Source of the DNA: Owenia fusiformis
Lineage: Eukaryota > Annelida > Polychaeta > Sabellida > Oweniidae
Assembly (NCBI GenBank): GCA_903813345.2
Contig: CAIIXF020000001.1
Span: 3,660,001 to 3,724,000 of the forward strand
DNA length: 64,000 nt
Direction of reading: 5' to 3'
In this document: positions 1-12,400 of the stretch, piece by piece
Layout: every line of letters starts with the position of its first letter
Position numbering within the stretch: position 1 is the first letter of the stretch
Notes under the pieces: generated by a model
The model's database searches: none
Seen by the model: the letters and a program-made list of their open reading frames with translations, nothing else
Told to the model about the DNA's origin: nothing
Position numbers and translations under genes: made by a program

Positions 1-3000
1 CTACTGTGGTCTTCTATTGAGATGCAATGCACTTGATCTGTTTGTACTCTCAATTTCTTTTTCATGATTTCTTGAGCACTAGCCAGCAGTACAGTCCAAC
101 ATAAAGACACAAGTAATATTTCAACTTGATCACATATTCGGGCATGTGACATATTTTCTTGGGGCTTTATGTTGTAGACTGATTTCAAGTGCATAAAATG
201 AAGGAATTCACTATTATGAATATGTCAGGGCTACAATTTTCTATTTAATCGTATCATATGCATTTAATCAGGCAGTTTTGCATCAATGGTGACACTCTTG
301 TCCTAATGTCCCTGTCCATGTGGTGGACTACCACTTTGGGGGTCAGGAAGGAGCAAGTATGAATAATGTTCATCATAACATTACCACCACAAACTATGCT
401 AACTTTTCAATAGCTCTTATGTTAGGTTATTATCTCAAAGTCTTAACATGTCTCAACAAGGCATTAACATGAAAAATGTCACTACCTGCCATTTGTTACA
501 GATGCTGACCGCCAAACATCAACCACCATCCACAGAAAAGTTTGACATGAAATTAATATAATATAACATCACCCAAAGCAAATATACAGACCATTTGAGT
601 GAGAATGGAACTGACAGAGGACTCTGATCACACTGATCCATTGCTAGGATTTTTCACAGGGAAAATTCAAATACAAATGTCCAAAAGTAGTAAAACATTC
701 AATTCTTTTATGATCTTGTAAGATGTTCTATTCCAATTTTAAATGAGATAACAGTATGAAACTAAGTTTTAAAAGGCAATAAATTATGTTTTACATGAAC
801 AATTGCGTCAACATATTAAGACAAGACCAGAGTTATATACATTGTACCTGCAATAGAAGTCCAGGGTAGACAAATCTTGCAAAAGCCTCCCTAATAAACC
901 ACTTCAACTGGAGATTACAATTCCAAACAGTCCAAGTGGTCTCAGACCACATTCATAAGTCAAATGCCAAATTGCAATGTTTGGTTCTGCAATGTTTAAG
1001 AAGTAGATTATGAATTTAAACAATGACCAAACAAGCACTAAACATATCGAGGATCATGTTTCCCAGAGTATAAAGTTTGTACAATGCGTGGAACCTGCTG
1101 ATTAAAATTGCATTGGTTCTTGTTTGATTTCAACAAAGATTAAAGATTAAATGTCTCAGTGCCACAAGAAGTGAACCGACTTTGTCAGACTGACTATGTA
1201 TTGGATAATGCCTACATAATGCAGGCAACAGTTTGACAAGTTAATCCTTCTTACAAGCACCTTAATCAAGTATCGAATGTATAGACTGATTTAAGTCAGA
1301 TTTAAAGTATTGAAATCAATATTTAGGTAAATGTAAGCTATATTCTATAGATCTATAGAATGATAAACATACAAATATAATTTTATTATATATTTATAAT
1401 TCAATGGAAAATGCTTGAATCCATATCAAAAATCAAAACTTTATTTTATTTATATAATATTGTTCCAATCGGCCATAAAATTAGATATATTATTTTGTTT
1501 CTTGTAAGCCCAAGAGGGGAAAAAGGTGTTGTAAACCAAACCTTTTAATAACAATGAGAGGTAACAAATGAACTGGGCTGCAGATATTTTATAAAAAAAT
1601 TTACAATACAGCATGATAGTAACACCATCTATATTACAAAACTTTGTTTGCATCCAAAGTATAACTAATAGGCAACATTCAACTGCTTATAAAAAGTACT
1701 ACTAGTTTTCAAATTTCAAACATTGTCATACATGTAGTTATGACAAAAACCAAGCTAAACTATCAAGAAGACGATGCATATTTTTGACCTGACTGCTCTT
1801 GACATCAAAATGCAATCTCTATGAGGAAAAGACCCTTAACAAATTATAGCTACATTATTAATAGCTACATTATTTATTCTCTCTCTGCCTATAAAAAAGA
1901 CAGAATAATGAAAAATCATATAATTTAAACTTTACAGACATGTTTCATTTCAAATCCAATGACTCCAAAGATTGCAAATCTAACTTTAATAAATATGAAT
2001 TTGAATTAGCTGACATGGATTAAGAGCAAGACTCAAAACAAAACTACTGGTATGTGGTGATAAGTACTAATGTGCGGTGTGAATTCATTAAATGTTTACC
2101 CAATAGCCATACCACTTAAAAATACATTTATCTAAAACACTGAAATCTTCAACTGAATATAAGATCCCGTATCTCAATATGTAAATAGAGGAAAATAATC
2201 TATACTGTGGCCAAATTAATTGATATTTATCCTATAAAAGCCAAGTCATTATATTTGGTCAATTACTCTTCATGAAGGGCTATTAAACATTCCCTCCTAT
2301 TCCCCAAAATAATCAAAGTCCATAGTGGTCACATCCTTCAATAGGCCACTTTGAGCTGTCTATCATTCTGTGGCCTACTTCAGTTATATACAAGATGAAT
2401 GTCTTTTCTCCCCAGTCTCCACTCAAAGACATAGATCATAGGAAACTGGCTAAATTTTGGCCTCATTAATGGGAAATGATTGATTCTTTTCAAATTAGTG
2501 GTTAATTTTCATTTCTAAACATCTGCGCCTGTTATTGATGGAGTTTAGCCTCCCAGGCAAAATGACATGATATCTGTTGTAATTTATCATCTGTAGAGAC
2601 AATATCAATACATTGCAATACACACTTACTTCTATGTGAAATAAGCAGACATCATGGATCATTTCATCCTCTAGATCCTTTGATCTTTTCCTTGATTTTT
2701 TTTAGTTTAGAAATATTTTAAGCTTTCCTAAATGACAGATCAAAACCACAGGAGAAAACAGGTCAGTTCTTTTAGAATAATACCTCAGTGTTGGCACTTC
2801 CTGTTTGTCTCCAAACCCTCTCCCTCCCTCTTTAAATTAAAATTGGTCTCACTCATTTAAATGCCTCGTCCATTGGTAGGCTTTACATACATCAATGACT
2901 TTTGAGAGGCTTTGAAAAAAGCTGATAGGCTGCCTGAAAAACTGTAACTAAAAGATCAATCTTTGCAAACCAACATTCCACACAACCTATTGGCTCTATT

Positions 3001-4403
3001 TTGAACTAAAACCGAATATACAGTAAAACTTGTACAGGGTGGTCCAAAAAAATGAGACACTTGTATTTCAAAAATTGATTTTATTTATGAAAACTGTCAT
3101 GTTATGTACCAGTGGATAGGGAATTTACTTATCTTTAATTCAATTATTACGTCATAAATAATATAACTGTGTACTTCCATTTTGAATGTAATCTTGATAA
3201 AGCTACATGTAGTTGGATGATTAGCGAAACGTCGAAAATAAACCATTTTACTCTGAAGTAAATGAACTTAAGTTATTATTAATATATTACCAGAGTGATG
3301 AATTTACACAGAAAAGTAAAGTTGATGTTAGTATAATTTAATAATAGTAAGGCACTGATACCATCATTCTAGGTAAATTTTTTACCAGTGATTCAAAAGT
3401 GATGTCATGGGAATGCTGAGGACTAATACATATCATGAGATGTCAACTTGATGTCACGCAAGGCTAGCATTTTCCACAGAAAAAGGAAAATATACTCAAG
3501 CATGAAAAACGCATTCACATCATATATTTATACTTTTCACAGCAAGAGCCTGGACAGTTAAAAAGTTGGATTTTTGGAAATGTTTTATCACTCCTTTCAA
3601 ATCCCCCAGCTTACTTATATTGTAAAACTGATTTATATTGCATTAAGATTAAGTGTTTACCTGGACTCTATAGCTAGTAACAGATAAAATCTATCAAAAT
3701 ATCACAGACAATTCAGATATTTTTTCAAAAAAGTTTTTCTTCACATGGGCCTCTGTTTACAGTGAAAAAAGAGTTTTTAGAAATTTCAAATATGGACGAG
3801 TTTATTTTGACAAGGGTAACAAGCATCCAAATTTTTTTATAATCTGAAGTCATTGAAAATAATGGTGTCAATCCAATGTACATGTACAACCTATTCTAAA
3901 CAGATGTAATTGAAAATAATTTCAGCTATGTTAGTCTAATCCAGTTTACAAAATAGTATGACTTGCAATTGCATTGAAAAATGGCAGCTGTGTAAAATCA
4001 TCTACATTGTCTCCCTAGTAAGTATCCAACAGACTGAGTTATACTCAGTTTATGTAATGAATTGACAAAAGGTAGGCATGTAAGATTTTAGCCTTCGATA
4101 TTATCTGAGACTAACATAAATTTTATGATGGTTTCAGATATTATGAGGAAAGTCAAATCAAGAAAATAAATAGATTGCGCATATTCTAATGTGTAGGCCA
4201 CAGACACAAGAACAAGAGTTTATCCCGGCTACATTATACAGTGAGTGGGGAGGGGGATCCGATTTAAATCTTATTCCTGGGCCTGTGGTGGAGGCTCATG
4301 CAGTGCGAAAAGTATAGTTTCAAACTAGATCTAAGTTACCTTTGATGTTTTGTTTCATTGGCTACGGAATAGATTTCAATGATTGACACTGACCATGGGC
4401 TCT
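1..4403. other. No gene recognised
   Basis: AT-rich sequence without conserved coding segments on either strand. It contains only a short copy of a dispersed repeat at about 455-580 (GGCATTAACATG... GACCGCCAAACATCAACC, shared with 34.5 and 41-42 kb) and a solo transposon-end-like TACAGGGTGGTCC near 3036. It may be intergenic or part of an intron of a gene lying to the left. Confidence 0.5.
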
Positions 4404-4607
4404 CAGGCCCGTAGCCAGGATTTGCCAAGGGGGGGTTCAGTTTTCAAAAATTTCCAGGGGGGTTCACATTTGACAATTTAGGCCCAAATATGGTCAAAAT
4501 CACTTGAAAAGTGCTCAAAATGGTGAAAAACTGCATGATTTTGAAAGAATTTTTGGCCAGGGGGGGGTTCGCCCGAACCCTGCGAACCCCCCCTGGCTAC
4601 GGGCCTG
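4404..4607. mobile_element. MITE with CAGGCC inverted ends and 5-bp target duplication
   Basis: Sixteen-bp perfect terminal inverted repeats, CAGGCCCGTAGCCAGG and its complement, bound a 204-bp element flanked by GCTCT on both sides (399-403 and 608-612 past 4000). A relative lies at 60855-61029. It has no coding capacity; the short ORFs across it are chance. Confidence 0.75.
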
Positions 4608-5382
4608 GCTCTATCAGAGCAGTCAGCGAGTACAAGCGACAACAAATGAACACTGCACAACCGTGAGTGGAAAGTACAGAGTGAGAGTACCAAGAGACAA
4701 ACAAAGTACAAAGTGACCAAAGGCTGAGGAAAAAGCAGCATAAATGCACTAGATCTAGAGTCCATTTCACTGCTTCATTGCATCAGTAGAACGGCAAAAA
4801 TAAGAAATTGGGAGACCATTGTGCAATAATATATGGAAAAGTATATTCATATTGTACATGAATGGCATTTGTATATTTCAGATTTTTTAGTTTTTTGTGC
4901 AATAAGTCTGTGCCCTCTTGTAATTTGAAGAATTTCAGCCATGTTATCTTTTTGAAAATAACATGGCAGAGAAGCATCCAAATATAAGAGGCCACACACT
5001 TTATAAGCCAAACTAGAAGCAATCCAAGATATACAAATGTCATTCATGTACAATAGGAATATATTTTTCCATATATTATTGCAAAATGATATTTTGATTT
5101 CTTATTTTTTAGCTTTTACTGACGCAGTTAAACAGTGAAATGGACTTTACAACAACAAAGCTGAAAGCGAGTCACACGACTTGATTGAAAAATAAAATGA
5201 AAATCAAATATTAAGTTGTTCACATCATCTGTTTGGCTAAATAGATGTTTTGCTTTTTTGATATGAGGATGAAGATTTATCTCACCAATTTTGTTATTGT
5301 TATTGTCGATTTCTGGTACTTTTGTGCTGTTTTAGAACTTTTCAATGCTTTTTTACAAAACGATTTTCCCGCAGCTGCAACC

Positions 5383-5453
5383 CTCGCGAGATTACTAACG
5401 AGATCTCAGGTTCTCTCGCGGCTACCGGAAGTCGAGGCCAAAAAGTTTTGCAG
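5383..5453 (+). promoter_or_regulatory. Candidate RNF207 promoter and non-coding first exon
   Basis: This GC-richer stretch holds CTCGCGAG (5383-5390), CTCTCGCGG near 5413 and an ETS-type CCGGAAGT (5425-5432). A strong splice donor, TTTTGCAG|GTAAGT, follows at 5453/5454. Such motifs are typical of TATA-less metazoan promoters. The next plus-strand acceptors with good polypyrimidine tracts are at 9341 (TTTTTTCTTTACAG) and about 9391 (GTTTACAG), just before the RNF207 ATG at 9498. I infer a leader exon here, spliced over about 3.9 kb. No transcript evidence is available. Confidence 0.4.
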
Positions 5454-5810
5454 GTAAGTTTTTTTAGAGTTCTCTCGAGCCTCTCGTATATCTTCGAAAG
5501 TATTATTTGAAGAAAGGCAAACACATCGGCATCCTGATAAGCAAGGAAAATCCTCACGTCCGGTAGTCCTAACGTATACTTTTTCGGTCTCTGACCCTGG
5601 TCTCTGACATTGGACACAATGCTAAAGAAAATTCTTATTTCTTTTGCTGCATTCAAATCGATTCTCTACAGGAAGTACATGTTCTTATTGCACATAGTTC
5701 TTCCATGGTTCATTTATAGCAACTGCGTCTGTATTCCATTAATCGTAAGGGATGTGCAAGAAGATACCGCCAAACTTGATCATCCAATGGACGTTGCTGG
5801 AGCGTTCCTT

Positions 5811-7226
5811 GAACGTTGAAAAAATTCATCAACGCTCGTCAACGCGCACAAAATGGGAAAAAAAACAAAAACACGGGCATTGGCTTAGCGGTGCACCGCT
5901 GAAGCCGGCGTTGCTTTAGCGTTGGTTAAGCGGTTGCGAGCGGTAGCTAGCGTTTGTTTAGCGGTAATGCGAGCGTTGGTATAGCGGCGTTCTGCGCATG
6001 AGAGCGTTGCCTCGGCGGGGGTATAAATAGCAGCAGCGTTGGTTTAGCAGCATATCGCGTTTGACTACTGGGAAATTATTTCAAGTGGGAATTGTGTTTA
6101 AGAGTAAAGACCTTTATTGGAATTTGTAACTTTAATAAAAGTCCTTCAAGGATTAAAGAAGAAATGTTTTAAATCTAAAGTGCTTATATTAATGTAATAT
6201 GACATTAAGAATGAATAACATTACAATTTTCTTTATTAATCTCTCACATCATTTCAAACAAACATATCACAATTTAATTGTTGCATTTCCATTACTTGGA
6301 ACCGATTTACGTTCAAATTGCTTTAACAATGTCAAATAACATTTACAGCAAACTAATAATCATGACGCATGACAATTTTTTGCATTGCTGTGAGTGCATC
6401 AACTTTTTGTATAATACCATGACGAGTGCAACATTTTACAAGCTGCGCAGAAAATTCACAGATAATTTATTGAATTGCTTGACGTGAAAACACTAGGTAT
6501 ATACTATATTTGAATAAAGGTCTCAGTAAAAGTCTATTTGTATTAACATTTAATGAAAAACAAAAAACGCATAATTCACCTTTTTAAAATCCAAAATCAC
6601 AAACTTTGAGCGCTTAATTTAGGAATTTACAATGCAAAAAATTGAAATGCCAGACATGAATATATATCAAATGTAAAATGCACAAGTGTCTCCACAGTGT
6701 TCTACACAGTGGTGCATTTCTCCACGTATTTATAGCCAAATTCTGGTCCCGCTCCGACACCTCTATACCAACACCAAAGCAAAGTTCATCGCCGCCATGG
6801 AACGCTGCGACAACATCCGACACTGCTCCAACAACCCCATGTACGCTGATAAAACGCTAAAAACCGTTCCACCGACGTTTGTGCAATGTTTAATCGCCGC
6901 CCGGGCAACGCTGGTGAAGCAGCGGTGGTCCAGCGTTTAAGACTTCTGCGTTGGTCTAGCGGATTAAGGCGTCCACGAACTTGCGTCTAGCGGTGCCAAA
7001 CTTTGACTGGGCGTTGGTGGAGCGGTGATAAACTTTGCCAGGGCGTAAAATTGTCCCTTTTTCAACGCTCGCAATATTTTGAGCAGCTCAAAACTTTTGG
7101 AGCGTTGGGATGACCACTCGAGAAACATCCGCGTTGGCCGAGCGTTTACAGCGTTGCTTTAACGGATGCCAACTTTTGTTAAATGGTGGTGAACGTTTAC
7201 GAGCGTTGATGATTTTTTTCAACGTT
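5811..7226. mobile_element. Foldback element rich in GCGTTGGT/TAGCGG motifs
   Basis: Thirty-three-bp near-perfect inverted repeats at 5811-5843 and 7194-7226 (beginning AACGTTGAAAAAATTCATCA) enclose an AT-rich core. On both flanks of the core, many degenerate repeats of the type GCGTTGGTTTAGCGG occur (about 5880-6050 and 6850-7180). The GC content jumps relative to surroundings. No ORF of substance. True outer ends were not resolved. Confidence 0.6.
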
Positions 7227-7253
7227 TGTTGAAGAGAATTCAATGGTGCCATG

Positions 7254-7610
7254 TCTCTGTGTCATAATGTAACAACCCTTGGGCACATCCGTCGAGGAGC
7301 TGTAGTGAAATAAGCCTGAGGCAGATGCTCTACCCCTGAGGCACAAGGGCTAGCCACTATAGCTGAGACTGTAGTAGCGACTTGCTATCGAAGGTCATTA
7401 CACCATACCCCCTGGAAGAGAACATCCCGTGGTTACTGATTCACATGGGGAATCCCACTTCTGACACCATTGTAACGATGCTTGGACTCATCCATCGAGG
7501 AGCTGTAGTGTACTTGTAACGAGCCAGATACCAGATTTGAAAGGGAGTGTGCTCAATTCAATGCCCAGTGAGAGAATGGAACCCAGGACCTTTGCTCTCT
7601 CGCTCTCTTT
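7254..7610. mobile_element. SINE-like repeat related to the 62.8-63.0 kb copy
   Basis: Segments such as TGTAGTAGCGACTTGCTATC, GCAGATGCTCTACC and GAGTGTGCTCAATTCAATGCC have close counterparts at 62.85-63.03 kb, where they surround a tRNA-like sequence. This copy is rearranged and degenerate. Confidence 0.45.
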
Positions 7611-7747
7611 TAATTTAATGTTTTACAATCATGTAATATATTTGGATAAGATGTAGGATGTAGGGACACTAAAATACTTCCTTGTTTGGAATCTATGCAT
7701 ACACTTTGTGATTGAATTATGACCCTAATAAGTGGCCTATACATCAT

Positions 7748-7997
7748 TATAACATACCTATGATGATGTATAGTGCAAAGTGTACTCAAGACAGCGGGCC
7801 AATATAAGTTTTGAAAAGCCCGCGCCCGCTAACTTTCTGATTGGTCAAGGCGCTGACGTCATAACCAATCAATCGAAGATAAAACTGCGCGAGCAATTTT
7901 TCTAAACTCATTTCAATCATTTTCAAACCATTTGTTTGTCAATTCTATAAGAAAACGGTACTCTCTGACCAGTCCACATCATCATAGGTATGTTATA
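7748..7997. mobile_element. MITE, 250 bp, 22-bp perfect inverted ends
   Basis: Ends TATAACATACCTATGATGAT... and the exact complement at 7976-7997. The interior carries CCAAT boxes (GATTGG, CCAATC) and a perfect CRE, TGACGTCA, at 7854-7861. Non-coding. Confidence 0.75.
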
Positions 7998-8003
7998 AAT
8001 CGT

Positions 8004-8116
8004 TTATGTCACTATCGTGGCGCATATGTCCTCGGTTCTCAGAGATCAATGTCCCTCCCAAGGTCGGGCCATATATCACTGAGACCTCGGGCATATATGC
8101 CACGATAGTGACATAA
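8004..8116. mobile_element. Short palindromic MITE, 113 bp
   Basis: Inverted repeats of about 25 bp (TTATGTCACTATCGTGG at left, complement at right) with a small loop. It abuts the element ending at 7997, so the two may be nested or a composite. Confidence 0.65.
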
Positions 8117-8345
8117 CCTCTAAATACAGTGCTGCATATAGGTCAAAAAGATACTAGTATGCATATAAATGTAATAATAAAAGCAGCATACTCATTTTGA
8201 AAAATTAGATGAATTAATTTTATTTCATGGGGAAATCAAAATAGAGAGTGCACTACTTCCTTTTAAAGAAATAAGATGAAAAATAAAAAAAAGTCAGCAA
8301 TGGTTAAAAACTGTGTTATCTTACAATTTCAAGTTTATTGTAATA

Positions 8346-8950
8346 CAGGGTGTGTCATATATATGCACCTCCTCTAAAATCTTACATGTAGTATAGTCAC
8401 CTTGTAATGTAATGTTATATATCATTTTGTTCATCATAGAAATTTACATGAGGTTGTAAAGTCCAGGGGTGTCCTAGAAAAACGATATAACGTATCAAAG
8501 TATGAGGGTATCGGGTCATTTAGAGGCAATTTCTGCTCATTTTGAGGATAAATTTAGTTCTTTTATTGCACATTTCTAGCAGTTGTCATCATGAAAGAGT
8601 TCAGTCCACATGTCTGTGACAGTTATTCACAGAGATATATAGACAGGATTCATGCAGTGGCTTAAAAGGAGGCCAGGGGTCATGGAACCACCTTTATAAC
8701 TAGAAATAAGTAATTGATAAAGTGAACAGATCACCTGAATGGGTCCAAATATGCTTACAAAATTGCTTATAAAATACCCTGTACCCACATACTTTGATAC
8801 ATTGTATCTTTTTTCAGGGATGCCCCTTGATTTTGAAATGTTGCAATCTTATGTAACTTTTCACGAGAAACAAAATGATATATAACATGATAGGGTGGCA
8901 ATGCTACATGTATGATTTTAGAGGGGGGTGCATACATATGAAACACCCTG
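8346..8950. mobile_element. Foldback element with CAGGGTG ends and TA target
   Basis: About 605 bp. The left arm starts CAGGGTGTGTCATATATATG and the right arm ends with its degenerate complement ATGAAACACCCTG, each flanked by TA. Complementarity extends about 170 bp inward on each side (ATACTTTGATAC/GTATCAAAGTAT lies in the inner parts). Tc1/mariner-like target choice; non-autonomous. Confidence 0.7.
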
Positions 8951-9497
8951 TATATATTACCCCTACCCTTAATTTTGAACTGCGAAGAGACCTCTGAATC
9001 TGAAGGATATTACCTCAAATGTTATCACAAAATGGTTGTAATTAATTGGACTTTCATATGAATATCCACAAAGTTTAATTGGAATGAAAACTTTTTAAAA
9101 TGGTGTATTTCTCTAAATATCAGAAGATCCCCTTCTTGCGCACATTGCAAGGTATAGGATTTCTCAAATTTATGATGTCAATTTATGGTAAAAATATTTA
9201 CCATATGTACTACATTTTCTCCATTTGGTCAATGTATTCTATATACATACATTATTCCTCTGAATGTTTGGTATGATAATAATGCAAGATAAAAAAGATA
9301 TGATTGATAAAGGACAATGTACCTTTTTTTCTTTACAGAGGGTACTTTGCAGAGGGTATATGTATATACAATTACATTTTACAATGTTTACAGGTTGTCT
9401 GCCATAGGGCGTGGTGCCGTCAAGTCATATGGAGCTGTTGAGTACATACAGCGTATAGAGTACTCACTAGAGGGAGTGCAGATATAAGAGGCTTCAG

Positions 9498-12400
9498 ATG
9501 TCTGGGGGAATATTCCACCCTCCATCCTCATCAAATGCCATAAAGCAGGACCCTCTGTGCTGCTTGCTATGTAACGAGCAGTATGATCAGCCATGCTTGT
9601 TACAGTGTTACCACTCATTCTGCTCCAACTGCCTCAGAGGACGATCACAAGATGGCCTCATGCTGTGTCCTATGTGCGGGTAAGAAATGTTTGTCATGTT
9701 ATATACATTATATACATGTAATGTGGCATTGGCCACTTCGCATTTGTAATTAACACAAGATATTACAATGGGACTCATACTTAACTTTCTACCCTTTGCA
9801 TTCGTTCTTAAAACAGAGCTTCGTCTTCACTCTTTCAGTTTTCAATAAATCTCTGATCTCAACGAGCCAATCAGAGTTCGTCGTCGTTTCCTATGACATC
9901 ACTACATAGTTAATGAGTACATATTTAGCATGCTTTCCTTCTACCTCGCTGATTGGTTGAGAAAGTCAACGCGGTAGATTTGAAATGATTTATGACCCGT
10001 ACTGTCAAAGACACCAATATTTGGGGTGGGGCTGCTAAACTGAAATTTTTCCTTACGAGGCAGAGGGTAGTTTATTACAAGACTCTGCACGCAGGGTATT
10101 AACTTTCAGTATTTTGTTCAGTATCATACAGTAAAATTCTAAGTGATATTGTGTTACAGAGCAGAGACAGTACTACAGGGTGATGACACAACACTGCCAC
10201 CTACAGACTCATTAGTGACATTTCTCCTATCTACCACTGCTCAGAAGAATGCATCCTGTGCAAATTGTGAAGAAGTAAGTGATATAATAAAGAAATTAGT
10301 TTATGAATCATGACATTAAATGCATTGAATATAATGTTTTTTATTGCATCTAAAAAGGTAGTGATCACGTCAAGTAGACCTTACACAAGATAATGTCACA
10401 AGATCATATGTCACAGGGGTTTATTATATTATGTAGACAGCAGGGAGTAAAGGTGGTAATATGCTTCATAGTAATATCAAGAACAATATTGTGCGTTATA
10501 AATGTGTAATTTTCAAACAGCTGAGAAATTGGAGTGCACAATGGCTTATTAACCTGTACAGTATTTCATTTTATCATCTTGAAAATTCCTACCTTACTAT
10601 TATTTTTAGACAAAAAACTACTTGTCTGTACACTATTGTAATTTGTAGTTTTTTAAAGATTTTTGTAACCATAGGCCGGTGTAGATGCTTTTACAAATTA
10701 TGATAGAAACTAGACTATTGTTACTCTCAAACAGCACTTTATTACAATTTGTTAGAACATATTTTGCAGTTAGACCTTATTGTGCTCATGCAATTGTTAT
10801 TACAGGAACATGAAGATATGTTCTACTGCAACACATGTGCCCAACCTCTGTGTGAACAATGCAGAACTGAGACACATCGCGCACGTATGTTTGCACTCCA
10901 TGAAGTAGTTCCTCTAGGAAAGAGAACTAAAGATATACAGCGACATTGTGGTGAGACATTTTTAAAACTAATGTAAGGCCATGTGAACAATCCTTTTCCT
11001 GATTACCAGAACTTCATTTGTGAATATGTTAAAATCTTATACTTTCTCTGAAAATAAATAAGGGTTATGTACTGGGAGGTTTTGGATATGGGGTTTACCC
11101 AGAGGGAGATATGCATATCTACCTTCGGACGGATGAACCCAATATCCAAACCGACCGTACATAACTGCTTTATCCTATACCAAGTAGAGTTTTCAGTGAA
11201 ATTACTGGAAGCGAGAAGATATGCACCGAAGCGGGAGATATGGCGGGAGATATGGCGGGAGATATGGAGGTTATGGATATTGAAACCTCAAAATCAGGAT
11301 ACGGGATATATCTTACCATCTTATCTCCCTAAAACTCTACTTGGCACAGGATAAGGGAATTTTATATTTACCATGCTTGTATACTTCCATTATGATTAAA
11401 AGGTATATTATTTATGTTAGATATCTGATCTATAGAATGGATGACATTGCGTAGCGATAGAAAGGTTATATTCCTTTGTGTCTGAATAAGCCTTTTGGAA
11501 TTTTCTTTGAAAAATTATACCATTTTAGCATCAGGTTAAGTTGTACCAATACATTAGACCTGACACCTATCTTGAAATATGTATGACTGTTCCTCGAATA
11601 GAAAAGAATGATGGAAAAAGTAGAAAAAATAGTTTAATACAATTACACTGTATAAAGTAATATGTGGTCTATGGGGAATCGCCCCAACCTAGAAGTCAGA
11701 TTCAAAGAAAGTTGAATTTTCAAAGTTGATAAATGCTTTTTTAAACTACATTTCTAGATGCAATTTTACATGTAGACTTCAACTATATCATTTCTTGCAA
11801 TGAATTACATCATAACTAGATTTAAGCATTCCCTACATATTGCTCAATATATGTCAGCATCAAAATTTTTACCGTTTTTGAGATATTTGACGTCAAAAAA
11901 CAGTAAAAATAAGTTATTTTTCAACTTGCTTCAATTTGACCAAATTTTTTTTTGAAAATCATTTACAAGCTTATACCCTGCGTGCAGAGTCAAGTTAAAC
12001 TACACTCTGCCTAGTAGATACCATATTACAGTTTAGTAGCCCCGCCCCCACGACGGGTACCGGTGACAGTTTGGGTTATAAATCACTTTTGACCTACGCG
12101 CTGACCTTTCTTCCACCAATCCGCGAGCTTGAAGAAACATACGCCAAATGCATTCTAATTAAATATGTGCATGTCATTGGTCAATTCCGGGCTCAACGAT
12201 GACGTCAGAAAGAATGACCATATATAGAACGTCGGTCAAATTTGGCCGACGAACACTGATTGGCGCGGTGAGTTCACAGGTTTATTTTAGTTTGAAAGAG
12301 TGAAGACGAAGCTCTCTTTTAAGAAGTGAAGTCAAACGAATGCAAAGGGTAATCAGCTTAATCACGAAAGACCTTACTGAGCTCTAAATAAGTAAAATTT

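Noticed and set aside
5342-5656. 104-residue minus-strand ORF near 5.5 kb
   Set aside because: No similarity recognised; the same DNA is better explained as a promoter and leader exon on the plus strand.
10461-10703. 80-residue ORF within RNF207 intron 2
   Set aside because: AT-rich low-complexity translation with no conserved motif; lies between confirmed exons.
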